A stretch of DNA of 64,000 bases, from NCBI GenBank assembly GCA_902615855.1, contig CACMQN010000002.1, forward strand, positions 62,001 through 126,000. Direction: 5' to 3'. The notes beneath the pieces were generated by a model, which worked only from the letters and a program-made list of their open reading frames with translations, made no database searches and had not been told where the DNA came from. Every line of letters starts with the position of its first letter. Position 1 is the stretch's first letter. The DNA comes from an uncultured Candidatus Actinomarina sp. (GTDB lineage: Bacteria > Actinomycetota > Acidimicrobiia > Actinomarinales > Actinomarinaceae). Made by a program: the position numbers and the translations under genes. Positions 7,821 through 15,992 of the stretch are shown piece after piece.

Positions 7821-9220
7821 ACTGGAAGCTCCTCTTCAGTAAGTTCAATTGTTTCTGCTTCTGTAATTTCTCCATTTACTATCGCCTTGACGACTGAAAT
7901 GAAAAACAACAGAAATGGCAGAAGTAATGTCAAAGATAAAAACATATTTAGCGTTAAAGGAGTACTGATTAGTGACCACAATAAACCGAACCCTTCACCA
8001 TAGATTGTTGGGTTTCCTGCATTGGCACCAGCATTCCATGAGTAACCAGAAATAATTCCGATTAAAGCATTAGAAAATAATGTTAAAGACACCACAAGTT
8101 TTAATAGAAAACTAGTTAAAGATTCAAGCCTTGAAAATTTAACTTCTCTTCCAAAGATTTTAGGAATCAAATAATAAACAAATGAGATAGTAATTAATAT
8201 TGCACTGAAAACATACCCATATCTAATTGCTATCTCAAAATTTGTAAGACTCAATATAGGAATGATATTTGAGAGCGAGGACACTATTTGAAAGATATTT
8301 GTTATAACAAATATTCCAAACGAGAAACTTATAAGACTATAAATAACTTTATTCTCGTCAATTCTCGTTGAAACCGTTCTGAAGAAATTTACAGCTATAG
8401 CAAGCACTGGGAGAGACAAACTTATAGACAAGTAAAGAGATATATTTTCTATCCAATTTGGCAATACAGAACCAAAGTAAAATTTAAAATTTGACCAAGG
8501 AATGAGAAACAAGAATCCCCAAAATCCAATAGATCCCAATGTTTTACTGTACAACGTAGCATTTATACCTTTTGTAATCATGAAATGAAGTAATGATAGA
8601 AATACGAACGAATATCCAACATATATATGTGTTGAAACATACATTGAATTAATGAAAAAATTGTCGCTAAATACGACAAAATCAGCTCTATAAATTAGAA
8701 GTGATATCAAATAAAAAATACTTGCACCAAAAAGATACTGACTACTAACAAAGAGAGAAGCTTCTTTTTTGGCCAATATATTTAGAATAACGAGTCCAAC
8801 AAAGGCAAAAAATATTAAGATTTTAAAAATTAATGTATAACTAGTGTTCCCAAAGAACAAAAAACTATCAGGAAATAATATTCCTAATAATAGATCGAGT
8901 GACTCCAATCCGATAACTCCCAATGCAGTTAGAAAAAAAATTGGGAATATTATTAATTTTCTTCCAAGTGTTTTTGGTAATAAGTAAACAGTCAAAAACA
9001 CAATTAAAAATGAAAGCATCAGATTGTAAGTTATATGGTTATTTAGTTTTTCTAAATATCCACTATTGAGAAAACTATTTTGAGGGAGTATGGCTGCAAA
9101 AATGAAATAAGCTTCTTTTGTTAATGCAACAGTTCCTAAAAGAAGGAAAAAAAGTGGAGTTAAAACAATAAAAAATTTTGAAAACGCTTGTTCATTTTTT
9201 GGAAAAATTTTTATTCTCAT
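7817..9220 (-). CDS. Degenerate heme-copper oxidase subunit I-like membrane protein (CcoN-like, most metal ligands missing)
   Basis: A 467-residue protein with about twelve hydrophobic segments, the size of CcoN. From my memory of CcoN, four landmarks align: NHITYNLMLSF with the low-spin heme helix (H62); MYVSTHIYVGYSFVF with the copper helix carrying the first CuB histidine (H198); PWSNFKFYFGSVLPNW with WAGPHHLHYTALPDW without gaps; and EIAIRYGYVFSA-(...)-VYYLIPKIFGRE with the GHVHSGALGW...YxLIPKxFGRE helix. The two CuB histidines become K246 and F247, and the H-x-H heme ligands become A331 and R333. Only three histidines exist in the whole protein. It should not reduce oxygen. It heads an operon with CcoO- and CcoP-like cytochromes. 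Family assignment is inferred; the loss of histidines is read directly. Confidence 0.65.
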   Translation of the reverse strand: MRIKIFPKNEQAFSKFFIVLTPLFFLLLGTVALTKEAYFIFAAILPQNSFLNSGYLEKLNNHITYNLMLSFLIVFLTVYLLPKTLGRKLIIFPIFFLTALGVIGLESLDLLLGILFPDSFLFFGNTSYTLIFKILIFFAFVGLVILNILAKKEASLFVSSQYLFGASIFYLISLLIYRADFVVFSDNFFINSMYVSTHIYVGYSFVFLSLLHFMITKGINATLYSKTLGSIGFWGFLFLIPWSNFKFYFGSVLPNWIENISLYLSISLSLPVLAIAVNFFRTVSTRIDENKVIYSLISFSFGIFVITNIFQIVSSLSNIIPILSLTNFEIAIRYGYVFSAILITISFVYYLIPKIFGREVKFSRLESLTSFLLKLVVSLTLFSNALIGIISGYSWNAGANAGNPTIYGEGFGLLWSLISTPLTLNMFLSLTLLLPFLLFFISVVKAIVNGEITEAETIELTEEELPV

Positions 9221-9295
9221 TAATTTAAAAAGTAAGTACTCAATTTGACTTTACTATTAAACCATAGAAATTACTCCAATAAAATTAGTAATTTT

Positions 9296-9325
9296 TTGAA
9301 AAAGTTGGGTTATAAAATTTATAAT
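9296..9325 (+). promoter_or_regulatory. Candidate sigma-70 type promoter of the bc-complex operon
   Basis: Within the 169-base divergent gap between the CcoN-like gene and the reductase operon, TTGAAA (9296-9301) and TATAAT (9320-9325) lie 18 bases apart on the plus strand. Transcription would start about 55-60 bases before the TTG start at 9390. It is based on pattern only, in AT-rich DNA where such boxes are frequent. Confidence 0.4.
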
Positions 9326-9389
9326 ATCTGGGTAATCCTTGATAGAATAGATATTGAAGGTTTTGAGTAAATAACGTGTTGAGGGAAAC

Positions 9390-9983
9390 TTGTTAAATTT
9401 TATATTTATTAACCGATACAAAATCGGAGTTGCTTTAATTTTTGCTGGAGTAGGTGGCATAACAATTGGAGTAATTATTGCACATTTCGCTGGATTTCCA
9501 GAAGGCGAAGTAATCGATTATTTTAATTGGATGCCTAGGGGCTGGCTAATGCAAACCATTGGACAACTCATTGCTTTTGGTGCAGGTCAATTTCTATTGA
9601 TTGGAATGGCAATGCTTGCATGGCAAGATTCTGAATTAACTTGGGCTAGAGCAACATATCTGGCATTTCTCAGTTGGATACAATTTGCACTTATATTTGG
9701 TGTATTACCTTCTGAGTGGTTAAACCTTTCTCAAGGACCTCTTGAATGGACAAACCAAAGAGAGTTTATCAACTTTCCTCCAATTTTATTTTTAGGTAAC
9801 GAAATAGGAATGAGCCTCGGAGCTCTGAAAGACATTATTCAACTTGGTATATCAGGTGGAGCATTAGTGACAGCTTTTGTAGTAGGATATCTAATTCAAG
9901 ATATCAACGAAGCAAAAGAAAGAGGAAAAACTAGAGTTTCTGATTACGGAAAACAAGTCGTGAAGGTAGGTGCTGATGGCTAA
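9390..9983 (+). CDS. Membrane protein of the b6f-like reductase operon, function unknown
   Basis: The first gene of the reductase operon encodes 197 residues with about four membrane helices (VALIFAGVGGITIGVIIAHF; LIAFGAGQFLLIGMAML; ATYLAFLSWIQFALIFGVL; LGISGGALVTAFVVGYL) and a charged cytoplasmic tail. The start is TTG at 9390, supported by GAGGG five bases upstream. No cofactor motif is obvious; a loop HFAGFPEGEVIDYFNWMPRG is rich in aromatic residues. It overlaps the ferredoxin gene by eight bases, so the two products are probably made together. I do not recognise the family; it may be an anchoring or quinone-interacting subunit. Confidence 0.75.
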   Translation: MLNFIFINRYKIGVALIFAGVGGITIGVIIAHFAGFPEGEVIDYFNWMPRGWLMQTIGQLIAFGAGQFLLIGMAMLAWQDSELTWARATYLAFLSWIQFALIFGVLPSEWLNLSQGPLEWTNQREFINFPPILFLGNEIGMSLGALKDIIQLGISGGALVTAFVVGYLIQDINEAKERGKTRVSDYGKQVVKVGADG

Positions 9984-10425
9984 ATCAGAAGTACTTATTG
10001 AAATGCCTGAATTTGAAAAAAAATACAATTTAGCCATGGTCGAAGCCGAAAAGGTTTCTTCAAGGGTAAGGCCAAAACAGTTTTTGCATATTGATGAGGC
10101 AGAGTGCATTTTATGTGAAGGATGTGTAGATATCTGTCCATGGAAATGTATACATTACTTATCAACAGAAGCAATAGAAGACTCTATAAACGTTGAAGCT
10201 CCTAACATGGAAGATAATGAAACGGGATTCTTTGTTGTTGATGAAGAAGCTTGTACAAGATGTGCATTATGTGTTGATAGGTGCCCAACAGGGGTTATAT
10301 CGCTTGGTAAGTTTGCTGGATCATTAGCAGATGCGGCAATAAAGAATGGTGTTTATGAATCTCCATGGGATGAAGACTCAGGAGAGAGAAGTGACCGTCA
10401 TGGCTATATATATGGAAGACTTTAA
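9976..10425 (+). CDS. 2[4Fe-4S] ferredoxin of the reductase operon
   Basis: A 149-residue soluble iron-sulfur protein with two complete cluster motifs: CILCEGCVDICPWKC and CTRCALCVDRCPTG. An insertion of about 35 residues (IHYLSTEAIEDSINVEAPN) separates them. ATG 9976 is chosen over the GTG at 9970 because AAGGTAGG lies at correct distance. It overlaps the previous gene by eight bases and its stop shares a base with the cytochrome b start. A ferredoxin in the same operon as a cytochrome b/Rieske complex is unusual; it suggests a low-potential donor or acceptor at the cytoplasmic face. The N-terminal 35 residues do not look like a cluster domain. Confidence 0.9.
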   Translation: MAKSEVLIEMPEFEKKYNLAMVEAEKVSSRVRPKQFLHIDEAECILCEGCVDICPWKCIHYLSTEAIEDSINVEAPNMEDNETGFFVVDEEACTRCALCVDRCPTGVISLGKFAGSLADAAIKNGVYESPWDEDSGERSDRHGYIYGRL

Positions 10426-11204
10426 TGAAAAACGAAAAAATTAAATTTAGAGATCGATTAAAAGATATTAGTTCAGGTCTCGGAGAGTCTTTAAAAGAAA
10501 GTACGCTTTGGGGAAGTATTTTTAGACCAGGATCTCCATTTAGAAAAGGTTATTCAGATAGTCCAAGAAATAGATCATATGTTGTAATGAATAACGTCTT
10601 GTATCATCTCCATCCAGTAAAAGTAAAAAGACATGGTGTCAGATTGTCATATACGCTTTGCTTGGGAGGATTAAGCTTCTTTACATTTATTGTTTTGACT
10701 ATAACTGGTATTTGGTTGATGTTTTATTTTAGACCTACAGAAATGGCATATGTTGATATTCAATCATTACAGACAAGTATTGCGTTTGGATCTCTAGTTA
10801 GAAATATGCACAGGTGGGCTGCGCACATTATGGTGTTAGTAGTGTTTCTTCACATGTCCCGAGTTTTTTATCATGGGGCGTACAAAGCACCTAGAGAGTT
10901 TAACTGGGTGATTGGAGTTATATTACTACTTTTAACACTCCTTCTTTCATTTACTGGTTATCTACTTCCATGGGATCAGTTAGCTATTTGGGCTGTGACA
11001 GTGGGTGGAAATATGGCAGGTTATACTCCCGTTTTTGGTGCTCAAGTTAAGTTTGCGTTATTTGCAGGACTAGAGGCTACTGAAGCAACACTTCTTCGAT
11101 TTTATGTTTTACATGTTCTATTTTTTCCTTTCATCATTGTAATTTTTATGGCAATTCATTTTTGGCGAGTAAGAAAGGATGGAGGAATCTCAGGTCCTCT
11201 ATAG
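10425..11204 (+). CDS. Cytochrome b6-type subunit of quinol-cytochrome c reductase (N-terminal half of cytochrome b)
   Basis: A 259-residue, four-helix cytochrome b of the short b6 type, not the long fused actinobacterial QcrB. Heme ligands sit in MHRWAAHIMVLVVFLHMSRV (H-x13-H) and LHVLFFPFIIVIFMAIHFW (H-x14-H, the b6f spacing). The Qo-region motif GYLLPWDQLAIWAVTVGG is present. In helix A, YTLCLGGLSFFTF aligns with YCLGGIT of cytochrome b6, whose cysteine binds heme c_i covalently; C79 here is at the equivalent spot. About 60 residues precede the first helix. It accepts electrons from menaquinol in the membrane. Start and stop overlap or touch neighbours, so this is one operon. Confidence 0.9.
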   Translation: MKNEKIKFRDRLKDISSGLGESLKESTLWGSIFRPGSPFRKGYSDSPRNRSYVVMNNVLYHLHPVKVKRHGVRLSYTLCLGGLSFFTFIVLTITGIWLMFYFRPTEMAYVDIQSLQTSIAFGSLVRNMHRWAAHIMVLVVFLHMSRVFYHGAYKAPREFNWVIGVILLLLTLLLSFTGYLLPWDQLAIWAVTVGGNMAGYTPVFGAQVKFALFAGLEATEATLLRFYVLHVLFFPFIIVIFMAIHFWRVRKDGGISGPL

Positions 11205-11211
11205 ACATACT

Positions 11212-12036
11212 ATGGTTGATATTCCAGAACATTTATTATTAAAAACTGCTGAAGCAAGAGCCAAGGCCTTAGGTATTTCAGTTGAACAAGCACTGGCAGA
11301 AATGAGAGGTGAAGCTGAGCCTACCAAAATTGAGAAAGAACCAGATGTTATTGAAGTTACTCAAATTGAAGTAGAAGTCAAAGAAACACCGGCACCAGCA
11401 GCTGAAGTCAAAGAAACACCGGCACCAGCAGCTGTAGTAAAAGAAGCACCGGCTCCTGCACCTGAAAAATCAAACGGACAAGTACCTACTGAAGTAGATT
11501 TTGCACCTGAGACAAAAGTAACACAAAGGTTGCTTACGGTCGTCAAAGCAAAGCCAATACAGAAACCAACTTCTGAACCAGTTGATAAAGTAAACACATG
11601 GCCTCATTTAATGTTGCCAGAGTTTATTTCATTAATGGCAATGACAGCATTTTTGATTTTTATAAGTGCAATTTTGCAAGCTCCTTTATTAGAAGAAGCA
11701 AATCCAAACATTACACCAAACCCTGCAAAAGCACCATGGTACTTTTTAGGACTACAAGAATTACTTTCCTATTGGGATCCACAGATCGCAGGTGTGATGA
11801 TACCTCTTCTAATTGGTGTTGCAGCATTTATGGCAATTCCATATATTGATCGAAATAAAGAAAATAAACCTTCAAAAAGAAAATATGCAATAATGTTGTG
11901 GACCTTTTTTCTGGCAGGTGCTGGAACTTTAAGTCTTATCGGTATTTTATTTAGAGGCCCAGGTTGGAACTGGACGTATCCATGGATTGATGGTGTATGG
12001 TTCGATGACTTACTTGACTGGGTCCATTTCGAATGA
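11212..12036 (+). CDS. Cytochrome b subunit IV-type protein with N-terminal helical tag domain and repeat linker
   Basis: The C-terminal ~125 residues hold the second half of cytochrome b (subunit IV/PetD): TWPHLMLPEFISLMAM, then the PEWY-equivalent region KAPWYFLGLQELLSYWDP, and three membrane helices. The N-terminal ~45 residues (DIPEHLLLKTAEARAKALGI) are a helical domain related to the start of the two cytochromes at 6065-7820. The linker carries a tandem repeat EVKETPAPAA. ATG 11212 is preferred because it gives the tag domain its family start (MVDIPEHLL); the ORF track start at 11179 would overlap the previous gene by 26 bases. It completes the quinol-binding site with the b6-type subunit. 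Confidence 0.85.
   Translation: MVDIPEHLLLKTAEARAKALGISVEQALAEMRGEAEPTKIEKEPDVIEVTQIEVEVKETPAPAAEVKETPAPAAVVKEAPAPAPEKSNGQVPTEVDFAPETKVTQRLLTVVKAKPIQKPTSEPVDKVNTWPHLMLPEFISLMAMTAFLIFISAILQAPLLEEANPNITPNPAKAPWYFLGLQELLSYWDPQIAGVMIPLLIGVAAFMAIPYIDRNKENKPSKRKYAIMLWTFFLAGAGTLSLIGILFRGPGWNWTYPWIDGVWFDDLLDWVHFE
11374..11463 (+). repeat. 30-bp tandem repeat in the subunit IV linker
   Basis: Two exact 30-base copies (11374-11403, 11404-11433) encode EVKETPAPAA and a third, diverged copy (11434-11463) encodes VVKEAPAPAP. The Pro-Ala linker probably keeps the N-terminal domain away from the membrane. Copy number could vary among strains. Confidence 0.9.
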
Positions 12037-12911
12037 CTCTTGTTGAGCTTTCATTTATTGCAATTGCATTTATTGGCGTATTTGGTGTGATTGGAATTGC
12101 AGCTGTAGTAACTGGAAGAACCCCAAAAGCTGTAACAAAAAGATTAAATTGGAAAAAGAATTTAGATAAAAAAGCTTTAAAAGTTGATAAATCTCAAACA
12201 AATTTTTTAGCTCCAGATGAACCAGATTTTGAAGAAGAAAACGTATCTGAAGATAATGAACAAGATGAAGAAGAAATTCAAACCGATGGATCCATTGCAA
12301 TAAAAGAAGAAATAATTTATGAAGAAATTTCAGAAGAAGAAGCTGGAATGACTCGTAGACAATTTTTGGGTAAAGCCCTTGGAATCACGTTTGGAGCATT
12401 TGCTGGTATCCAATTAATTTCTTGGCTTGGATTCTTTTATCCAAAAGTTTCCGGAGGTTTTGGATCTAAAATAGATGCTGGAAGAGTTGATGACCTTAAA
12501 GACCAAATTTTCCAATCAGACGGTTCAGTTATACCTGCATTCATTCCAGAAGCAAGAGCTTATGTTTTACCATTTGATGACAATGGTAACTCTCAGTTTT
12601 CTGATAGTGGAACTATTGCAGACGGTTTAGTTGCTGTTTATCAACGATGCGTTCATTTAGGTTGTCGTGTTCCATGGTGCAACACCTCTCAAGGATTTGA
12701 ATGTCCATGTCATGGTTCAAAATACAACATGGTTGGTGAGTATTACGCAGGTCCTGCTCCAAGGAACTTAGATAGGTTTATTGTAAGTGTTTCAGGAGGA
12801 AAATTAATTATCGACACAGGATCAGTTATAGAATCACCTCGAGCTGATGGTATGTCTGTGAAATATCCACAAGGTCTTTCATGTATTACAATCGCTGAGA
12901 CTGAGGAATAA
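12033..12911 (+). CDS. qcrA: Rieske iron-sulfur subunit of the reductase
   Basis: A 292-residue Rieske protein. Cluster ligands are in QRCVHLGCRVPWC (C206, H208) and FECPCHGSKYN (C224, H227), with C211 and C226 placed for the usual disulfide. An N-terminal membrane helix (residues 5-27) is followed by a long acidic linker and then by MTRRQFLGKALGITFGAFAG at about residue 106, a Tat-like signal ahead of the last membrane segment. This combined Sec/Tat topology is known for actinobacterial QcrA. The soluble domain faces outward and passes electrons from quinol to cytochrome c. It overlaps the subunit IV stop by four bases. No insertion or missing ligand is seen. Confidence 0.93.
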   Translation: MTLVELSFIAIAFIGVFGVIGIAAVVTGRTPKAVTKRLNWKKNLDKKALKVDKSQTNFLAPDEPDFEEENVSEDNEQDEEEIQTDGSIAIKEEIIYEEISEEEAGMTRRQFLGKALGITFGAFAGIQLISWLGFFYPKVSGGFGSKIDAGRVDDLKDQIFQSDGSVIPAFIPEARAYVLPFDDNGNSQFSDSGTIADGLVAVYQRCVHLGCRVPWCNTSQGFECPCHGSKYNMVGEYYAGPAPRNLDRFIVSVSGGKLIIDTGSVIESPRADGMSVKYPQGLSCITIAETEE

Positions 12912-12913
12912 AT

Positions 12914-14338
12914 ATGAACAGCTCGTTTTTCATAACATTAATCGCCTTAGCAGTAGTTGGTGCAATTGCTTATTTTTCTGCAGTTGGTTTCCGTGGTGCA
13001 GGAAAAATCAAAAAAGTACCTAGAAATTTACAAAAATATCTTCCAGATGATGAATTAGAAACTACTCATCTTGATAAAACATTATCAATAGCAGTTGTGC
13101 TAGCTTCGTTACTTACAATTATGATTCCACTTTATTATCTCGGCGAACCAGCTAGACAAGAAAGTTTTGTAGAAGAGTTTGATGACGTTTCAGTTGAAAG
13201 AGGGCACCATCTTTACGAAGAGTTTGGGTGCGGAAACTGCCATGGAGTAGATGGAAGTGGTGGAGCTGCTTCATATGTTGAAAAAAGAAGTGGTGTAAGT
13301 GTTACATGGTCAGCCCCTGCAATAAACAATGTGTTTTATAGATATGATGATGAAGAAGTTAGGTATTGGCTAATATACGGTAGAGCAAACTCACCTATGC
13401 CAGCTTGGGGTCTAAAAGGCGGAGGCCCAATGAACGATGGACAGCTTGACGACTTGATAGAGTACTTGCATTATTTTCAAATTCCACAAAATGAAGAACT
13501 TCAACAAATTGAACAAAATATAAACTCATCTTTGCTACGAATTGAAAATTCTGATTTACAGGTTGAAAGTGAAATTGAAAAACAAAATGACCTTATCAAT
13601 GACATTAAGGCAGCTCCAGAAAGATTACCCGTAGCAATTGAAGCCGTTGAAATTGTATCTGCGATACTAGCAAGGCAGAATGGAATCGATACTGATGAAG
13701 ACGGGCTTTTTGATTCAGTAGAAACAGATATATCAGCTTATAGTGAAAGTGTTGCAGATGTTTTGGGTACTGCAATTTTAAATCTAAATCCAGATGAAGA
13801 AGAATCAACTCCAGGAAGAAAAGACGCATCAGTTGTTAGGGGATACCTTTCTGATCTTGAAACGAGTGTTATTAATTTAGGAATCCTTACTGATGGCTAT
13901 GACAAATTTATGGATGAAGCTGAAAAAGGTTTAGCATTTCTTGAAAATGCCTATGAACAAAAATTATGGCTTATTGATTTCCAAAACATTGCTGATTCAA
14001 CCTTTGATGGAGACTATGATAAAGCAACAAGAGCAGTAGGAATATTTAATGCATATTGTGCGAGGTGTCACACTGCTGGTTATTCTGCAGGAGCTGCATA
14101 TACAAAAATCATTGGTTCTGGAGGCTTGGGGCCTGCATTAAAAGGTGGACGAGTAAATATTCAATTTAAAGAGAGAGCCGACTTTGTTGATTTTATTATT
14201 AACGGTTCTGTCAATGGTAAAGGCTATGGAGTCAATGGAGTCGGTGGAGGAAAAATGCCAGGATTTGGTGCGGTACTTCCACAGTCAGATATAGAATTGG
14301 TTATAGATTATTTGAGAGGAATGACACCTGATGCGTGA
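12914..14338 (+). CDS. Membrane-anchored diheme cytochrome c subunit with central coiled-coil insertion
   Basis: A 474-residue protein with two N-terminal membrane helices (about 5-24 and 55-77) and two c-type domains. Heme 1 is GCGNCHGVDGSGG (106-110) with a likely axial Met in SPMPAWG; heme 2 is YCARCHTAGYS (382-386) with GGKMPGFGA. Between them lie about 180 residues of predicted helical, charged sequence (NEELQQIEQNINSSL) holding a calcium-loop-like stretch, DTDEDGLFDSVETD. The role should be that of QcrC or cytochrome c1, taking electrons from the Rieske protein and passing them to an oxidase. The long central insert is not standard for QcrC. Two bases separate it from qcrA. Confidence 0.88.
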   Translation: MNSSFFITLIALAVVGAIAYFSAVGFRGAGKIKKVPRNLQKYLPDDELETTHLDKTLSIAVVLASLLTIMIPLYYLGEPARQESFVEEFDDVSVERGHHLYEEFGCGNCHGVDGSGGAASYVEKRSGVSVTWSAPAINNVFYRYDDEEVRYWLIYGRANSPMPAWGLKGGGPMNDGQLDDLIEYLHYFQIPQNEELQQIEQNINSSLLRIENSDLQVESEIEKQNDLINDIKAAPERLPVAIEAVEIVSAILARQNGIDTDEDGLFDSVETDISAYSESVADVLGTAILNLNPDEEESTPGRKDASVVRGYLSDLETSVINLGILTDGYDKFMDEAEKGLAFLENAYEQKLWLIDFQNIADSTFDGDYDKATRAVGIFNAYCARCHTAGYSAGAAYTKIIGSGGLGPALKGGRVNIQFKERADFVDFIINGSVNGKGYGVNGVGGGKMPGFGAVLPQSDIELVIDYLRGMTPDA

Positions 14339-14699
14339 AATAATGAGAACCCTTTTGTCATCTAATTTGACATTTACTGGAATTTTCCTTTTTGTTTTTT
14401 TTGTTCTCTCATTTTTTGGATCAACTTTTATTTTGAACGCAACAAATTTAGGTAGAAGACTTGGCTTCCTTGTTGTTGGAGCCGCAACTTTTGGATGGCT
14501 AGTTATTAATTCTTTTCTGTTTATACTTTATGCTCCAAGGGGTCCAGCGCCATCCTCAATAGATGGTCTAAATGCTCTAGAAATCAGAATTATTCCAATA
14601 ACTTATTTTGCTGGATCTTTAATACTTTTTATTATGTTCATGCTTGCTTTAAATAGATACGAACAAGAAGAAAAAAACACAGAAGAAACAAATAGTTAA
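14331..14699 (+). CDS. Small three-helix membrane protein at the end of the reductase operon
   Basis: A 122-residue protein with three hydrophobic segments (FTGIFLFVFFVLSFFGSTFIL; LGFLVVGAATFGWLVINSFLF; IPITYFAGSLILFIMFMLAL) and a charged C-terminal tail. It overlaps the diheme cytochrome stop by eight bases. No motif identifies it. Its position suggests an accessory subunit of the reductase. The loop YAPRGPAPSSIDGLNALE between helices 2 and 3 would be outward or cytoplasmic depending on topology. Confidence 0.7.
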   Translation: MREIMRTLLSSNLTFTGIFLFVFFVLSFFGSTFILNATNLGRRLGFLVVGAATFGWLVINSFLFILYAPRGPAPSSIDGLNALEIRIIPITYFAGSLILFIMFMLALNRYEQEEKNTEETNS

Positions 14700-14740
14700 T
14701 CTCGATTAGCGTATATCCCTTTAATGAATAGAATTAAAAC

Positions 14741-15694
14741 ATGGAATTTATAATATCAATTGTAAGAAGCGTAATATTATTCGGCCTTCTGATCTTTATT
14801 GTATTTAGAATATTCAGAATTCTAAGACCATTCGAGAAAGGATTAGTTGAAAGATTTGGTAAGTACAACCGTGAGGCTACAGCAGGACTCAATATTGTAA
14901 TACCAGGGATTGAAAAATTAATCATTGTAGATATGAGGGAACAAGTTATTGACGTTCCACCACAAGAAGTTATTACAAAAGACAACGTCACAATTACTGT
15001 TGACGCTGTGATTTACTACGAACCTACAGATCCAAAAAAACTTGTTTATAACGTTGGAGATTTTATTACCGCGGCTACAAAATTAGCACAAACAAATTTA
15101 AGAAATGTAGTTGGTGACCTTGAATTAGATGCTGCCTTAACCTCTAGAGAGACTATCAATACATCTTTAAAATTGATACTAGACGAAGCAACAGATAAGT
15201 GGGGTACTAGAGTTGTGCGTGTCGAAATTCAAAGAATTGATCCACCTCAAGATGTTCAAGATGCAATGAATAAAGTTATGAAAGCTGAGAGAGACAGAAG
15301 AGCAGCTGTTACAGAAGCTGAAGGTGAAAAAAGAGCTGCAATTTTGACAGCTGAGGGCGAAAGAGAATCTCAAATTCTAAGCGCTCAAGGAGAGGCCGAG
15401 GCATTGAAACAAGTTGCGGACGCAGAAAAATATGAAAGAGTAGTTAATGCAGAAGGTGAAGCTGAAGCCATCAGACAAGTATTCAATGCAATTCACGAAG
15501 GTGACCCAACTAACGACTTAATTGCTATTAAATATCTCGAATCTTTAGAAAAAGTGGCAAATGGAAAAGCAACAAAAATATTTTTACCAGCTGATTTATC
15601 AGCAACTTTGGGAAGTATTGGTGCAATCTCAGAATTATTTAAAGATGATGATGAAAGTTCAAAAGGAAAAAAAAGCACTAAAAAAGAAAAGTAA
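14741..15694 (+). CDS. SPFH/band 7 domain membrane protein (stomatin-like)
   Basis: A 317-residue stomatin/prohibitin-type protein: N-terminal membrane helix ([19 protein letters not shown]), the band 7 domain starting [21 protein letters not shown] with [20 protein letters not shown], and a long alanine/glutamate helical region ([20 protein letters not shown]) that forms the oligomeric coiled coil. The length is typical. Such proteins form large membrane assemblies and often regulate membrane proteases; the usual NfeD partner is not in this window. It follows the reductase operon by 41 bases and could be read through from it. Confidence 0.9.
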   Translation: MEFIISIVRSVILFGLLIFIVFRIFRILRPFEKGLVERFGKYNREATAGLNIVIPGIEKLIIVDMREQVIDVPPQEVITKDNVTITVDAVIYYEPTDPKKLVYNVGDFITAATKLAQTNLRNVVGDLELDAALTSRETINTSLKLILDEATDKWGTRVVRVEIQRIDPPQDVQDAMNKVMKAERDRRAAVTEAEGEKRAAILTAEGERESQILSAQGEAEALKQVADAEKYERVVNAEGEAEAIRQVFNAIHEGDPTNDLIAIKYLESLEKVANGKATKIFLPADLSATLGSIGAISELFKDDDESSKGKKSTKKEK

Positions 15695-15696
15695 CA

Positions 15697-15972
15697 TCAC
15701 TTCTCTTTAATGATTTCTGGTATTCCTTGTCTTAATACAACATTTAAATCTTTGTATTCCATAGCTATTTGATGACTAAGAATCACAAGCATTTCTAAAA
15801 TATCATCTTGTTTTCCTGTATTTGATCCAAAAGTTTTTGGTGATTTCATAAATTCTTTTTTTACATTTTCAAAAATTTCAAGGGATTGGGTTTTATTAAA
15901 ATTGTTATTAGATGATACACCAATTATTGATTCAAAACTTTTTCTTTGTCTACGTGGTAAGTTAAATTTCAT
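15697..15972 (-). CDS. Hypothetical protein, 91 residues
   Basis: A short soluble protein with a basic start (MKFNLPRRQRKSFESIIG) and a helical C-terminal half (DDILEMLVILSHQIAMEYKD). No known motif is seen. It is convergent with the SPFH gene with a two-base gap and lies just downstream of the acetyltransferase, in the same direction. Codon use resembles its neighbours, so it is likely to be a real gene. Confidence 0.55.
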   Translation of the reverse strand: MKFNLPRRQRKSFESIIGVSSNNNFNKTQSLEIFENVKKEFMKSPKTFGSNTGKQDDILEMLVILSHQIAMEYKDLNVVLRQGIPEIIKEK

Positions 15973-15992
15973 AATTAAAGTTATTTTACTAT

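Noticed and set aside
7501-7842. Plus-strand 113-residue Ser-rich ORF (and a like one at 6786-7028)
   Set aside because: Both are antisense of the Pro/Ala/Glu linkers of the two cytochromes; composition is explained by the repeat.
9257-9460. Minus-strand 67-residue ORF in the divergent gap
   Set aside because: It runs into the start of the real plus-strand gene at 9390 and has no protein-like signature.
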